This document shows positions 13,818 to 22,926 of a DNA stretch of 64,000 bases, piece after piece. Source of the stretch: Sorangium sp051521495 (GTDB lineage Bacteria; Myxococcota_A; Polyangia; Polyangiales; Polyangiaceae); NCBI RefSeq assembly GCF_051521495.1, contig NZ_CP150355.1, positions 8,246,001 to 8,310,000 of the forward strand. The letters are read 5' to 3'. Every line of letters begins with the position of its first letter. Positions within the stretch are counted from its first letter, which is position 1. The position numbers and the translations under genes are program-made. A model generated the notes under the pieces. It saw only the letters and a list, made by a program, of their open reading frames with translations. It made no database searches and was not told where the DNA came from.

Positions 13818-15479
13818 TCAGCCGCCCCCGCCCCCTGCCGAAGGCGGGCGCGATCTCGGCGTGGCGTCGACCATCCGCACATCCAGGCCGAGCGCGTCGC
13901 GCAGCATCCCCGCCTTCGCGACGACCGTCCACTCCTCGAGCGCCCGGTCCTCCGCGCCCTGCACCTCGAGCACCAGCGTGTCGCCCTCGATGCGGCTGCT
14001 CACGTCCATGACCTTGGCCCGGTGCTCGCGATCGAGCGCGTCGGCGATGCGGAGGATCGACGCCATCGCCTTCACCTTGGCGCGCGCGTCGCGCGAGAGC
14101 GCGCGGAAATTGTCGTGATCCATGCTGGGCGGCGACTTCCTGTGGTAGCGCGCGATGTTCGCGACGATCGCGCGCTCCTCCGGCGTCAGGCCCATGAGGT
14201 CGCTGTGGACGATGACGTAGTAGCTGTGCTTGTGGTGCCCCTCGTAGCGGACGAAGTCGCCGATGTCGTGGAGCAGCGCCGCCGCGCGCAGGAGGATGCG
14301 GTCGCGCTGGCCGAGGCGGTGGCGCGGCGCGAGGTCGTCGAACAGCCGCTCGGCGAAGCGGGCCACGAGCGCGCCGTGCTGCTCGTCGAAGTGGTAGCGG
14401 CGGCCGAGCCGGACGCAGGCGTCGCTGACCGCGGCGGCCTCGCCGCGGAAGTCGGGCCCGAGGAAGTGGGCGTGGGCGAGATCGACGAGCACGCCCTCCT
14501 TGAGCCCGACCCCGGGCGCGACGATGACCCGCTGCACGAACGCCCGGGCGATGCGGCCCAGGATGGTCGCCGCGGGGACGATGGTGTCGGCGCGGTCCGG
14601 GCGCAGGCCGTAGATCTGCGCGCGCTCCTCGGGCGTCTTCGACGCCATCTCGTCGAGCAGGCGGGACATCGCGGACACGTCGATCGCCCGCCCCTCCGCG
14701 GCCCCGCCCGTCGTGGGGCAGAGATCTGCGAGCGTCTCGATGTTGCCGCCCGTGCCGATGAGCAGATCGACCCCCGAGCCCGACCCCTCGCCGAGCAGCT
14801 CCACGATGTCGCGCGTGGCCTCGACCATGACGCGATCGACGTACTCCTCGACGAGCCGCCGGTGCCCCGCGTCGACCGGGCGGCGATCCTCGAGGAACGC
14901 CTCGACCATCCGCACCGTCCCCACGGGGAGCGAGCGCGAGAAGACGGCCCCGCGGCCGCGGAGCAGCGTGAGCTCGGTGGAGCCGCCGCCGATGTCGACC
15001 AGGAGCGCGGTCCGCTCGCCGAGCGCGACGCGCTCGCGGACGGCGAGCTGGACGAGGCGCGCCTCCTCGACGCCCTCGATGACCTCGATGTGGACGCCGG
15101 CCTCGCGCGCGGCGCGCTCGATGAAGAGGTCGCCGTTCTGAGCCTCGCGCGCGGCGCTCGTCGCCACGGCGCGGTAACGGTCGACCTTGGCCGCATCCAT
15201 CGCCGTGCGAAAGCGCCGGAGCGCCTCGCAGGCGGCGCCGATGACCCCCGACTCGAGCCGGCCCTTCGTGAACACGTCGTGCCCGAGGCGCACCGACGCG
15301 CGATCCGCATGGACATCGCGGAACGGGTGGAAGCGCGGCGCGTCGGGCGCGCCGGTCGACGCCCCGGCGAGCGCCGGATCCCAGCCGGCGCCGAACGCCC
15401 CGAGCGCCGGAGGATCGACGTCGACGATGCGAAGCCGGATGGCGTTGGATCCGATGTCGATCGCAGCGAGCCGCGCCAT
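13818..15479 (-). CDS. ppx: Ppx/GppA exopolyphosphatase with HD-type domain
   Basis: Hydrolyses inorganic polyphosphate and/or pppGpp. Residues 1-320 show the ASKHA-fold signatures of the family: AAIDIGSNAIRLRIVDV, the AVATSAAREAQNG loop, VDIGGGSTELTLL and IGTGGNIETLADL. The C-terminal part (about 330-500) is an HD-like domain with LLHDIGDFVRYEGHHKHSYY and ANIARYHRKSPP, as in long Ppx proteins. Total 553 residues fits that long form. Cytoplasmic, likely tied to stringent response and starvation. Stand-alone, divergent from a lipoprotein gene. Confidence 0.92.
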   Translation of the reverse strand: MARLAAIDIGSNAIRLRIVDVDPPALGAFGAGWDPALAGASTGAPDAPRFHPFRDVHADRASVRLGHDVFTKGRLESGVIGAACEALRRFRTAMDAAKVDRYRAVATSAAREAQNGDLFIERAAREAGVHIEVIEGVEEARLVQLAVRERVALGERTALLVDIGGGSTELTLLRGRGAVFSRSLPVGTVRMVEAFLEDRRPVDAGHRRLVEEYVDRVMVEATRDIVELLGEGSGSGVDLLIGTGGNIETLADLCPTTGGAAEGRAIDVSAMSRLLDEMASKTPEERAQIYGLRPDRADTIVPAATILGRIARAFVQRVIVAPGVGLKEGVLVDLAHAHFLGPDFRGEAAAVSDACVRLGRRYHFDEQHGALVARFAERLFDDLAPRHRLGQRDRILLRAAALLHDIGDFVRYEGHHKHSYYVIVHSDLMGLTPEERAIVANIARYHRKSPPSMDHDNFRALSRDARAKVKAMASILRIADALDREHRAKVMDVSSRIEGDTLVLEVQGAEDRALEEWTVVAKAGMLRDALGLDVRMVDATPRSRPPSAGGGGG

Positions 15480-15520
15480 GTCGGGAGAAGTAGCGAAGCT
15501 CCGGGCGGTTGGCTACTCTC

Positions 15521-16159
15521 ATGCCGCTCATGTCGAGGAAGCTTCATCAAGACTCGGGGGCTCACCATCTCGGCCCCCTTCCGCATCGGCCTTCATCGCG
15601 CGCGCTCGCGCCCGGGCAGGCTCGGGGCGCGCGCCGTCTCCTCGGCGTCGCGCGAGGGGCGGCGCGCCTCGCGCTGGGGATCGCGGCCGCAGCGCTCGCG
15701 CCGCTCGCGTTGGCGGCGTGCAGCGGCGGCGAGGCGCGCGCGCCGAACCCGATGCGCGCCCTCGACGAGCGCAGGGCGATCGAGGTGATCCGCCAGGCGA
15801 TGGCGCACGAGGGGGCGCAGCCGGCGCGCGGGCGCGAGGTCGAGCTCACCAGCGGGAAGAAGGTGCGCATCGACGTCGGCGTGCAGAACCGCTCGTACGG
15901 CGTCATCTACGTGACCGACGAGGACGCCCAGGCGCTCGGCGCCGCGATCCCGCCGCCGAACGGCCGGGACGAGAAGCTGCGGATCGTCCGCGGCGGGCCG
16001 GACGGGGCCATCCGCCTCGTGCTCCTCTACCAGCAGAACTACCTCTACGACGACCTCGTCGGCGAGTCGCACGAGCGCACGACGATCACCGCCGAGCGCG
16101 AGCTGACGCGCGACGTGCAGGACTTCATCACCTACGCGCGGACGCAGAAGTTCCAGTGA
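15521..16159 (+). CDS. putative lipoprotein
   Basis: Product of about 212 residues. A long basic leader is followed by a hydrophobic stretch ending in LALAACSGG, a good lipobox, so it should be lipid-anchored. The mature part (about 140 residues) has mixed alpha/beta character with EVELTSGKKVRIDVGVQNRSYGVIYVTDED and no known motif. The start could be ATG 15521 or 15530; the long leader leaves it open. It overlaps the next gene by 4 bases, so they are coupled. Confidence 0.7.
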   Translation: MPLMSRKLHQDSGAHHLGPLPHRPSSRALAPGQARGARRLLGVARGAARLALGIAAAALAPLALAACSGGEARAPNPMRALDERRAIEVIRQAMAHEGAQPARGREVELTSGKKVRIDVGVQNRSYGVIYVTDEDAQALGAAIPPPNGRDEKLRIVRGGPDGAIRLVLLYQQNYLYDDLVGESHERTTITAERELTRDVQDFITYARTQKFQ

Positions 16160-16422
16160 GCGCGCTCGAGGAGGGCGGTGCGGCGCGCCGCCGGGAGCAC
16201 CGGACGGAGCGGGAGATCGAGGGCCGCGCGCGCCGCGCGCTCGGCGGCGGGGGGTTGCTCCTCGTGGCCGGTCTCGCGCTGGTCGGCGTCGGGCCGTCGG
16301 ACGCGGGCATGGCGCTCACGGTGCTCGCGCTTCTGGTGCTCATCTACGGCATCCACAGCTTCGGCCGGCTTGGACCGGAGCGAAACGGACGGAGCGAGCA
16401 AGCGCGGGCTCCGTCACCTTGA
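16156..16422 (+). CDS. small membrane protein with two helices
   Basis: Starts at GTG 16156, overlapping the stop of the lipoprotein gene (GTGA). The 88-residue product has a charged N-terminus, then two hydrophobic segments (LLLVAGLALVGVG and ALTVLALLVLIYGI) and a polar tail. It probably sits in the inner membrane and works with the lipoprotein. No family recognised. Confidence 0.65.
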   Translation: MSALEEGGAARRREHRTEREIEGRARRALGGGGLLLVAGLALVGVGPSDAGMALTVLALLVLIYGIHSFGRLGPERNGRSEQARAPSP

Positions 16423-16462
16423 GGCTTGCGGAGCGCGGCGCGTTCGAGCAGCATCCGCCGCC

Positions 16463-16639
16463 ATGCATCGCCCTACGCGCCAGCACGAGCACCTCACCCT
16501 CAAGGTCACCCAGAAGCAGGACAGGAGCACCCAGAGCTCCCGGAAGCCCGGCCGCAAGCACAAGCGCTGGACCAAGTTCCTCGCGCAGTACGCGCCGCTC
16601 GTCGCTGGCGCCGAGGCGGCCGCTACCGCGGAGAGCTGA
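16463..16639 (+). CDS. small basic hypothetical protein, 58 residues
   Basis: ATG 16463 to TGA 16639. The frame has strong third-position GC, as real genes here do. The product is rich in Lys, Arg, Gln and Ser in its middle (SRKPGRKHKRWTKF) and ends in an Ala-rich helix. It may bind nucleic acid, but nothing identifies it. It follows the small membrane protein on the same strand. Confidence 0.45.
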   Translation: MHRPTRQHEHLTLKVTQKQDRSTQSSRKPGRKHKRWTKFLAQYAPLVAGAEAAATAES

Positions 16640-17057
16640 GCTCCCGCCCGCCGGCCAGGACGCCCCCGGCGCCCGGTCTGCATGATTCCTTCCCACCTAT
16701 AATTTTTCAACACCATAGCACACCAGCACGGGCCGCCTCCGCTTCCGACGGGGCGGCGGCGCCTTTACCCGCGATGGCGGCTGTGCCGCCCGCGATGGCG
16801 GCTGTGCCGCCGGTGCCACGACCGCGGCGACGGCGCCCCTGTGCGATGCGGCCGCCGTGCCGCTCTCTCCATGGTTCGTGGATTTTCGTGATGGCACCGC
16901 GCTCATCTCGCCACGTAGCCAAGAGAACACCCCCTCTCGGCGTCTGATACGCGATCGCCAGGCGGCCTGTCACCCACTCCGCGCGAGACGGGCTGGCCGG
17001 CGCCGCGCGCATGCCGCGCGGAAGGGCCCACTCCATCTCTCGCGCAAGGAAGGCTCC
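16640..17057. other. intergenic region with a short repeat
   Basis: About 420 bases with no gene I can support. It contains two copies of GCGATGGCGGCTGTGCCGCC, starting at 16770 and 16792. The upstream part near 16690 has lower GC (CCTATAATTTTTC) and could include a promoter for the vWA-like lipoprotein. Confidence 0.4.
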
Positions 17058-19403
17058 ATGCCAGCTCGTCCTCCGTCCCGCGCTGCCCGCGCAGCCGCGT
17101 CGCTTTTGTGCTCTCTCGTCGTGGGCGGCACATCGCTCCTCCCAGGGTGCCTGAGCCGCCCGATAGCCCATCAGGACACGCGCACGACTGGCACCGTCGT
17201 CGAGCGGCTCCCGCGGGGTGTCAACAAGATCGACCTCCTCCTGACCATCGACAACTCGAAGTCGATGAAGGACAAGCAGGACATCCTCGCGCTGGCCGTG
17301 CCCGACCTCGTGAGGCGCCTTGTCGACCCCCAGTGCATCGATCCGCTGAACCCCGCGGATTCGTCCCCGCCGATGGGCGGCAGCTGCCCCAGCGGCAAGG
17401 AGCGCGAGTTCGAGCCGGTCGTCGACATCCACATCGGTATCCTCAGCACGAGCCTCGGCGACCACGGCGCAGCGGACTCGTGCGACGTGACAAAGTGGCA
17501 CTTCTCCAACAACGACAAGGGGCACCTCATCGCCCGGAGCGACAGGGACGACAAAAACAACGACGACAACAACCCGCCGACCTATCAGAATCTGGGGTTC
17601 CTCGCCTGGGATCCGGAGCAGAAGCTCAGCCCTGCTGGCGAGTCGATCCTCGACGACAACCAGGGCGGCGGCCTCGTGCCGACGCTGACGAACATGGTGA
17701 AGGGCGTGGGCGACGTCGGGTGCGGCTTCGAGTCACAGCTCGAGAGCTGGTACCGGTTCCTCGTGGACCCCGCGCCGTACAAGACCATCGAGGTGGTGGG
17801 CCGCGACGCCGTCCGGAAAGACATCGACACGACGCTGCTGGAGCAGCGAAAGGCGTTCCTGCGGCCGGACTCGCTCCTTGCGATCATCATGCTGTCGGAC
17901 GAGAACGACTGTTCCATCCGCGAGGGCGGGCGAACCTACCTGGTGGCGCAGTCGGGCCGGCTCTACCGGCCGCGCAAGGAGTGCTCGGAGAAGGGCCCGG
18001 ATGATCCGTGCTGCAAGTCGTGCTCGGTGGACCGGGGCGAGTGCCCGGTCGACGAGACGTGCGGCACGGACGCGATCGAGCTGCTCAACAAGGAGGAGGA
18101 CCCGCCCAACCTGCGCTGCTGGGACCAGAAGCGGCGGTTCGGAGCCGACCTGCTCTACCCGATCGACCGCTACACGAAGGCGCTCACGGAGCCGCGGATC
18201 AAGGATCACGAGGGCAACCTCGTCGACAACCCGATCTTCTCGGATCTGGACCCGACCGACGAGCTCAAGACCGTCCGGCCTCCGGAGCTCGTGTTCTTCG
18301 CCGGGCTCGTCGGCGTCCCCTGGCAGGACATCGCGCGCCAGAACGACGCGGGCCAGCCCGATCTCCGGAGAGGCATGGACAAGGACGGCAACCCGGTCGG
18401 CGGCTTCAAGAGCGCCAAGGAGCTGAGCGCCCCGAACGCGGGCTTCGCGAGCACCTGGGACATCATCCTCGGAGATCCCAAGTCGCGCCGGAGCCCCGGC
18501 GACCCCCACATGATCGAGTCGCCGGTCCCCCGCGAGGGCGAGAACCCGATCACCGGGACGCGCATCGCCGGCCCGGACTCGCCGGACGACGCCAACACCA
18601 TCAACGGCCATGAATGGAACCCCAACCCGGATTTCGGCGATCTCCAGTACGCTTGCACGTTTCCGTTGCTCGAGCCCGTGACGGGGGGTGACTGCGCGAG
18701 CGATGAGGACCGAGACAGCCCCCTGTGCAAGGACAACCCCGACGGCACCGACAGCGACCGCCAGGTCAGCGCGAAGGCCTATCCAGGTCTGCGGCAGCTC
18801 GAGCTCATCCGGGACCTCGGGGAGCAGGGCATCGTCGGCTCGGTGTGCCCGGCGCAGCTCCACGACGCGGCAGAGGGCCGGCTCGACTACGGCTATCGGC
18901 CGGCGGTCGGCGCGATCGTCGATCGCCTGAAGACGAAGCTCCGCGGGCAGTGCCTTCCCCGCGCGCTCCAGCCCGACGAGCACGGGCAGGTCAGCTGCCT
19001 TGTCCTCGAGGCGCGGAGCACGGCCGAGGGGCAGTGCGGGTGCGACGAGCTCACGGCGCGGCGGGAGGTGCGCCACGAGAACCTCGCCGCGAAGCGGATG
19101 GTGCTCGACGATCCGGTGGCGGCAGCGAACGGCTGGAACTGCGTCTGCGAGGTCGAGCAGCTCGATACGCCGGAGGAGCTCGCGGCTTGCCAGAACACGG
19201 TGCCTCCTGCGCCGGTCGAGGTCGGCGGCGAGAAGGTGCACGGGTGGTGCTATGTCGACCCGCAGCTCGGCGTCGGCCGCGAGGAGGTCGTCGCCAAGTG
19301 CCCGTCCACGGAGCGCCGCCAGGTGCGGTTCACCGGCGACGGCTCAGCCCTGGACGGCGCGACGCAGTTCGTCATCTGCTCCGGCGACACCGCCCAACAG
19401 TAG
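17058..19403 (+). CDS. vWA-like lipoprotein
   Basis: Product of 781 residues from ATG 17058. A signal peptide ends in a lipobox (TSLLPGC, Cys near residue 32). Next comes a von Willebrand A-like domain with DLLLTIDNSKSMKDKQ, which has the D-x-S-x-S metal site, and SLLAIIMLSDENDC later. Many cysteines (for example CCKSCSVDRGECPVDETC) suggest disulfide bonds in an exported, Cys-rich protein. Large lipoproteins of this kind are common in myxobacteria; function is unknown. A single gene without a clear operon. Confidence 0.8.
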   Translation: MPARPPSRAARAAASLLCSLVVGGTSLLPGCLSRPIAHQDTRTTGTVVERLPRGVNKIDLLLTIDNSKSMKDKQDILALAVPDLVRRLVDPQCIDPLNPADSSPPMGGSCPSGKEREFEPVVDIHIGILSTSLGDHGAADSCDVTKWHFSNNDKGHLIARSDRDDKNNDDNNPPTYQNLGFLAWDPEQKLSPAGESILDDNQGGGLVPTLTNMVKGVGDVGCGFESQLESWYRFLVDPAPYKTIEVVGRDAVRKDIDTTLLEQRKAFLRPDSLLAIIMLSDENDCSIREGGRTYLVAQSGRLYRPRKECSEKGPDDPCCKSCSVDRGECPVDETCGTDAIELLNKEEDPPNLRCWDQKRRFGADLLYPIDRYTKALTEPRIKDHEGNLVDNPIFSDLDPTDELKTVRPPELVFFAGLVGVPWQDIARQNDAGQPDLRRGMDKDGNPVGGFKSAKELSAPNAGFASTWDIILGDPKSRRSPGDPHMIESPVPREGENPITGTRIAGPDSPDDANTINGHEWNPNPDFGDLQYACTFPLLEPVTGGDCASDEDRDSPLCKDNPDGTDSDRQVSAKAYPGLRQLELIRDLGEQGIVGSVCPAQLHDAAEGRLDYGYRPAVGAIVDRLKTKLRGQCLPRALQPDEHGQVSCLVLEARSTAEGQCGCDELTARREVRHENLAAKRMVLDDPVAAANGWNCVCEVEQLDTPEELAACQNTVPPAPVEVGGEKVHGWCYVDPQLGVGREEVVAKCPSTERRQVRFTGDGSALDGATQFVICSGDTAQQ

Positions 19404-19552
19404 CGCGGCGCGAGCTGCACGGATCCGCTGCGCTGGCCGCGGGATTCGGCGCCCCAGAGCCCACGCTGAAGAAAGGTGGACTCCCGTTCTTCGGAGCGGC
19501 GCTCGGGCGGGCGCCGCTCCGAACCCACACCTCGTGGATCTTTGCAATCAGC

Positions 19553-21664
19553 ATGAATCGCCGACTTTTCGGCGCGAAACCCGATAGACTGCGATGCGTG
19601 GACGCCACGACACACCACGGCGCGGAGCGGCCCCCGTCGATCCCGCCTTCGGCCAGGTACAACCCCGAGCACGGGACGTTCGAGCTCGTGGAGACCGACG
19701 CCGATGGCCGTCCTTCCGGCGAGTGCTCCGTGTACCGCGCGAGCGACGGCTCGTTGCTCTCGCGCTGCCGCTACGCGGAGGGGGTCAAGGACGGGCCGTT
19801 CACCGTGTTCCACCCGAACGGGGAGCCGGCGCAACGCGGGCTCTACCGGGGCGGCCAGCTCGACGGCGACGTGGTGGCGTATGGCAGCGACGCCCCGACG
19901 GAGCTCACGCTGCGGCCGTGCTGTGTGCCGCCCGGCGCCTGGGAGCTGCGAACACAGTATCGGCAGGGGCTCATCATGCGCCAGGTCTTTCTCGACCGCG
20001 CCGGATACCCGATCTCCGCGGACGGCTCCCGCTGGCCCGACAGACCCGCCGGCATCACCGGAGAGGCGGACTACGACCAGGGCTCGCAACGATGGCTGGT
20101 CCGCGAGGAGGACGAAGCCTCGGCCTCGTTCATCGACCGCTACTTCACGCGCGACGGCAAGCCATTCCAGGAGATCGAAATCCGCGCTGGCGCGCGTTAT
20201 CGCGAGCTCCGGTATGACGCGCTGGGCCGCCCTTCCGAGGAGCGGCACATCGACCCTCAAGGACGCTTCCACGGCCCGTCCATCCGCTGGTTTCCCGATC
20301 CGGAGGCCAGCCCTTACCTCGATCCACGCGTGCGCAAAGAGCGTGGTCAGTACGCGCACGGTCACCCCGTCGGAGCGTTCGAGGGGCTCGACGCGGACGG
20401 GGCGCTGGTGGTTCGACGCGAGCTCGGCGCGGCCCTCGACGAGGCCAGCCTCGGCGCGTCGCCCGCGCTCGCCGAGGACCTTGCGGCGTGGGACGCCGAG
20501 CGCGTCTGGGCCCTCGCGCGAGAGCTCTTGCAGGGCGGCCGCGCGCGCGAGGCCTGCTGCGCCGCAGCCCGCGCGGCCGTCCGTGGGGGCGGGCGCGAGA
20601 GGCTCGCCGCGTTCCTGAGCGCCGCGACGCTGCAGTCAAAGCCCGAGGTCGCGGAGCGACGCGGGCGAGCGCTGATCGAGGCGCCCGACGTGACAGCGCT
20701 CGGCGTCGTGGACGAGCTGTTGCTCGGCGCCGAGCCGAGCGCGGCGTACCGCACGCTCGCCGCCGTCTTCCGGGGCTCGCGCCGCGTCGCGCTCTCGCTC
20801 GTCGAGGCGGCGCTGCTGCTCATGCCCGAGCGCCGCTCGACCTACATCACGCGCGCGCTGCTGCGGCTCGAGCTCGGCGACACGCGCGGGGTGCTCGAGG
20901 ACGCCGACCGCGTCGAGCCCGAGGCCGCCGCGGTGGCCGAGCACCTCAGGACCTTCGTGCGACTGCTGTTCCCGGAGTTTGCTTTCTGGCCGACGCGCCA
21001 GGCCATCGATCCGGTGCCCGGCGATGCGTCGGACACGTTCGAGCTCGGCCAGCCGATCGAGCAGGTCCGGGAGAAGATCCAGCTCTACGCCACGCGCCTG
21101 CTGCGTTTGCGCGAAGCCGTGCAGCGCAGCCTGCCAGGCGCGGAGCCCTGCGCATGGCTCCCGCCCGACCTGTCGCGCCTCTTGCCGGACGGGCCGGTGG
21201 AGCTCGCGCGGACGGCGGCGACGTTGACCGAGGAGACCGAGAATGGCGTGGAGACCGTCGAGCTCACCGTGGATGAGACGCTCGACACAGGAGCTCTGCC
21301 GGTCTCTCTCCTGATGCGAAGGGCCCGCGCCGAGTGGGCCGCCCTCTGCTGGCTTTGCTGGTCGGCCGGCCTCGACCGCGTCGCCTTGCCGGAGCGCATC
21401 GCGCACCGGCCCGACTTCACGGCGGCGGTCAACACGTCGCTCACCCGTTGGTTCCGCGCGCGCGACCAGCTGCAAAGCGGCGGGCTCATCAGCCGGGCGC
21501 GCGGCGTGCCGGGCTTCATCTGGGAAGGGCACGACATCGACCAGCTCGACCCCGCGCTCACGGCCATCGCGATCGACGAATACTTCGAGATGCGTTGCCT
21601 CTTCGTGTGGCTCCTGTTCCGGGAGAACATATCCCCATTCCAGAGCGACATCCGCGCGGCGTGA
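19553..21664 (+). CDS. MORN-repeat protein with large helical domain
   Basis: Product of about 703 residues. The N-terminal 130 residues carry MORN-type beta repeats as in YwqK-like proteins (GRPSGECSVYRASDGSLLSRCRYAEGVKDG, PFTVFHPNGEPAQRGLYRGGQLDG), and another set lies near 230-270. The middle and C-terminal parts are helical, TPR-like (RALLRLELGDTRGVLEDADRVEPEA) and end in an acidic domain. The start is uncertain: ATG 19553 or a later GTG near 19602. MORN proteins of this type are often antitoxin- or T6SS-linked, and the T6SS locus begins 1.3 kb away, but no direct link is seen. Confidence 0.7.
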   Translation: MNRRLFGAKPDRLRCVDATTHHGAERPPSIPPSARYNPEHGTFELVETDADGRPSGECSVYRASDGSLLSRCRYAEGVKDGPFTVFHPNGEPAQRGLYRGGQLDGDVVAYGSDAPTELTLRPCCVPPGAWELRTQYRQGLIMRQVFLDRAGYPISADGSRWPDRPAGITGEADYDQGSQRWLVREEDEASASFIDRYFTRDGKPFQEIEIRAGARYRELRYDALGRPSEERHIDPQGRFHGPSIRWFPDPEASPYLDPRVRKERGQYAHGHPVGAFEGLDADGALVVRRELGAALDEASLGASPALAEDLAAWDAERVWALARELLQGGRAREACCAAARAAVRGGGRERLAAFLSAATLQSKPEVAERRGRALIEAPDVTALGVVDELLLGAEPSAAYRTLAAVFRGSRRVALSLVEAALLLMPERRSTYITRALLRLELGDTRGVLEDADRVEPEAAAVAEHLRTFVRLLFPEFAFWPTRQAIDPVPGDASDTFELGQPIEQVREKIQLYATRLLRLREAVQRSLPGAEPCAWLPPDLSRLLPDGPVELARTAATLTEETENGVETVELTVDETLDTGALPVSLLMRRARAEWAALCWLCWSAGLDRVALPERIAHRPDFTAAVNTSLTRWFRARDQLQSGGLISRARGVPGFIWEGHDIDQLDPALTAIAIDEYFEMRCLFVWLLFRENISPFQSDIRAA

Positions 21665-21814
21665 GCGCCGATCCAGGGCAGCGGATGATGCGCAGTTCAG
21701 GCCCCTCCCGCGAGCTGTGCTCACGAGCCCCACGGCGGCGCCGCCACGGCCGGTGTCGCCAACTGCCGCGGAAGTGCGGTCTGGCAGCGTGAAGGGCGGT
21801 GAGCGCGCCTTCTG

Positions 21815-22618
21815 CTAGTTGCCCGCCGTGTGGGCGATCGCGAAGATGAGGTTGCGCTCGAGCCGGATGCCCTGCGGCGTGCGGAACGCCTCGATCTCCT
21901 TCGCGAGCCGCTCGCGCACCTCGCGCCTCTCCTCGGCGGTCAGGTGCGAGAGGTGGTTGCCGAACGAGCTCGACCCGCTGTGCCTCAATATCTCATCGAC
22001 GTCGGCGGCATGGTCGACGAAGGTGCGGATCTCCACCGTGTCGACGATGAAGCCGGCGCGCTCGAGCAAGGCCCGGACCTCCGCGACCGTCAGCTTGTGC
22101 GGGCGGCCGGCCTGCGCGTCTCTCCCGAGCTCGGCCAGCACCTTGCGCTGGATCGGCTCGAGCTGGTGCGGCTTCTCCCGCGATCCCGTGCTGAATCCGA
22201 GCTTGCCGCCCGGCTTCAGCACGCGCGCCGCCTCGGCGATGGCGCGCTCTTTCTGGGCTTCGTTCAGCCAGTGAAGGACGCTGTTCAGGTACACGACGTC
22301 AAAGCTCTTCGTGGCGAATGCGGAGAGGTCCTCGGCGCGCCCGACCGCGGTCGCGAGGTTCGCGCGGGCCTTCTGCCGGGCGATGTCGACGCGGAGCGGC
22401 AGGGGATCGATGGCGGTCACGCTGCCCTCGGGGCCGACGATCTCTGCGACGTGAGCGGCGAGCCGGCCGGTGCCCGCGCCCACGTCGAGCACGCGCTGGC
22501 CGCGCCGTACGCCGAGCGCTTCGATGAGGAGCTTGCCGTGGTTGAACTGCCGGTCGCTGCCGCGCTCGTAGGCCTGGGCGAGCTCGGGGGTGTCGAGAGA
22601 AAGGCTGATGGTGGTCAT
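21815..22618 (-). CDS. class I SAM-dependent methyltransferase
   Basis: Product of 267 residues from ATG 22618. The SAM-binding signature is VLDVGAGTGRLAAHVAEIVG (about residues 44-63), followed by VTAIDPLPLRV, DVVYLNSVLHWL and ARVLKPGGKLGFST, the order expected for the UbiE/ArsM type. The C-terminal domain is helical, as in small-molecule methyltransferases. The substrate cannot be read from sequence. Single gene. Confidence 0.88.
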   Translation of the reverse strand: MTTISLSLDTPELAQAYERGSDRQFNHGKLLIEALGVRRGQRVLDVGAGTGRLAAHVAEIVGPEGSVTAIDPLPLRVDIARQKARANLATAVGRAEDLSAFATKSFDVVYLNSVLHWLNEAQKERAIAEAARVLKPGGKLGFSTGSREKPHQLEPIQRKVLAELGRDAQAGRPHKLTVAEVRALLERAGFIVDTVEIRTFVDHAADVDEILRHSGSSSFGNHLSHLTAEERREVRERLAKEIEAFRTPQGIRLERNLIFAIAHTAGN

Positions 22619-22926
22619 GCGGGCCGCCCGAGCATGGCCCGTGCCGGCGCCACGCGCCGCGCTGCCAGGACCCCGACGCGCCGGCGAGCCGCGCCGCCTG
22701 CGAGGAACCGCGCGCCGCGGCTCGGGATCGCCCCTGCTCGCGGGCCAGCAGCGGTGCTGCCCTGGTGCTGCGCCGCGAGCAGCGTCGCCGCGCGGCGGAG
22801 GCGGCGGGCAGGGACGGCATTGGGAGCGATGCGCCACGGGGGCACCCGATGGCGCATCGGTCGGCCGTCGTCCAGTCGTCCAGATGCGACGGCGCAGCTT
22901 GGCGGTGCGTCGGGCCGACCTCGACT
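22619..22926. other. intergenic region, nothing recognised
   Basis: About 300 bases between the methyltransferase start and the end of the TIGR02270-type gene. The open frames here are shadows without a good start. No RNA or repeat was seen. Confidence 0.4.

Noticed and set aside
16640..17057. Small minus-strand frames before the vWA-like lipoprotein
   Set aside because: They overlap the promoter zone, have no ribosome binding site and consist mainly of translated short repeats.
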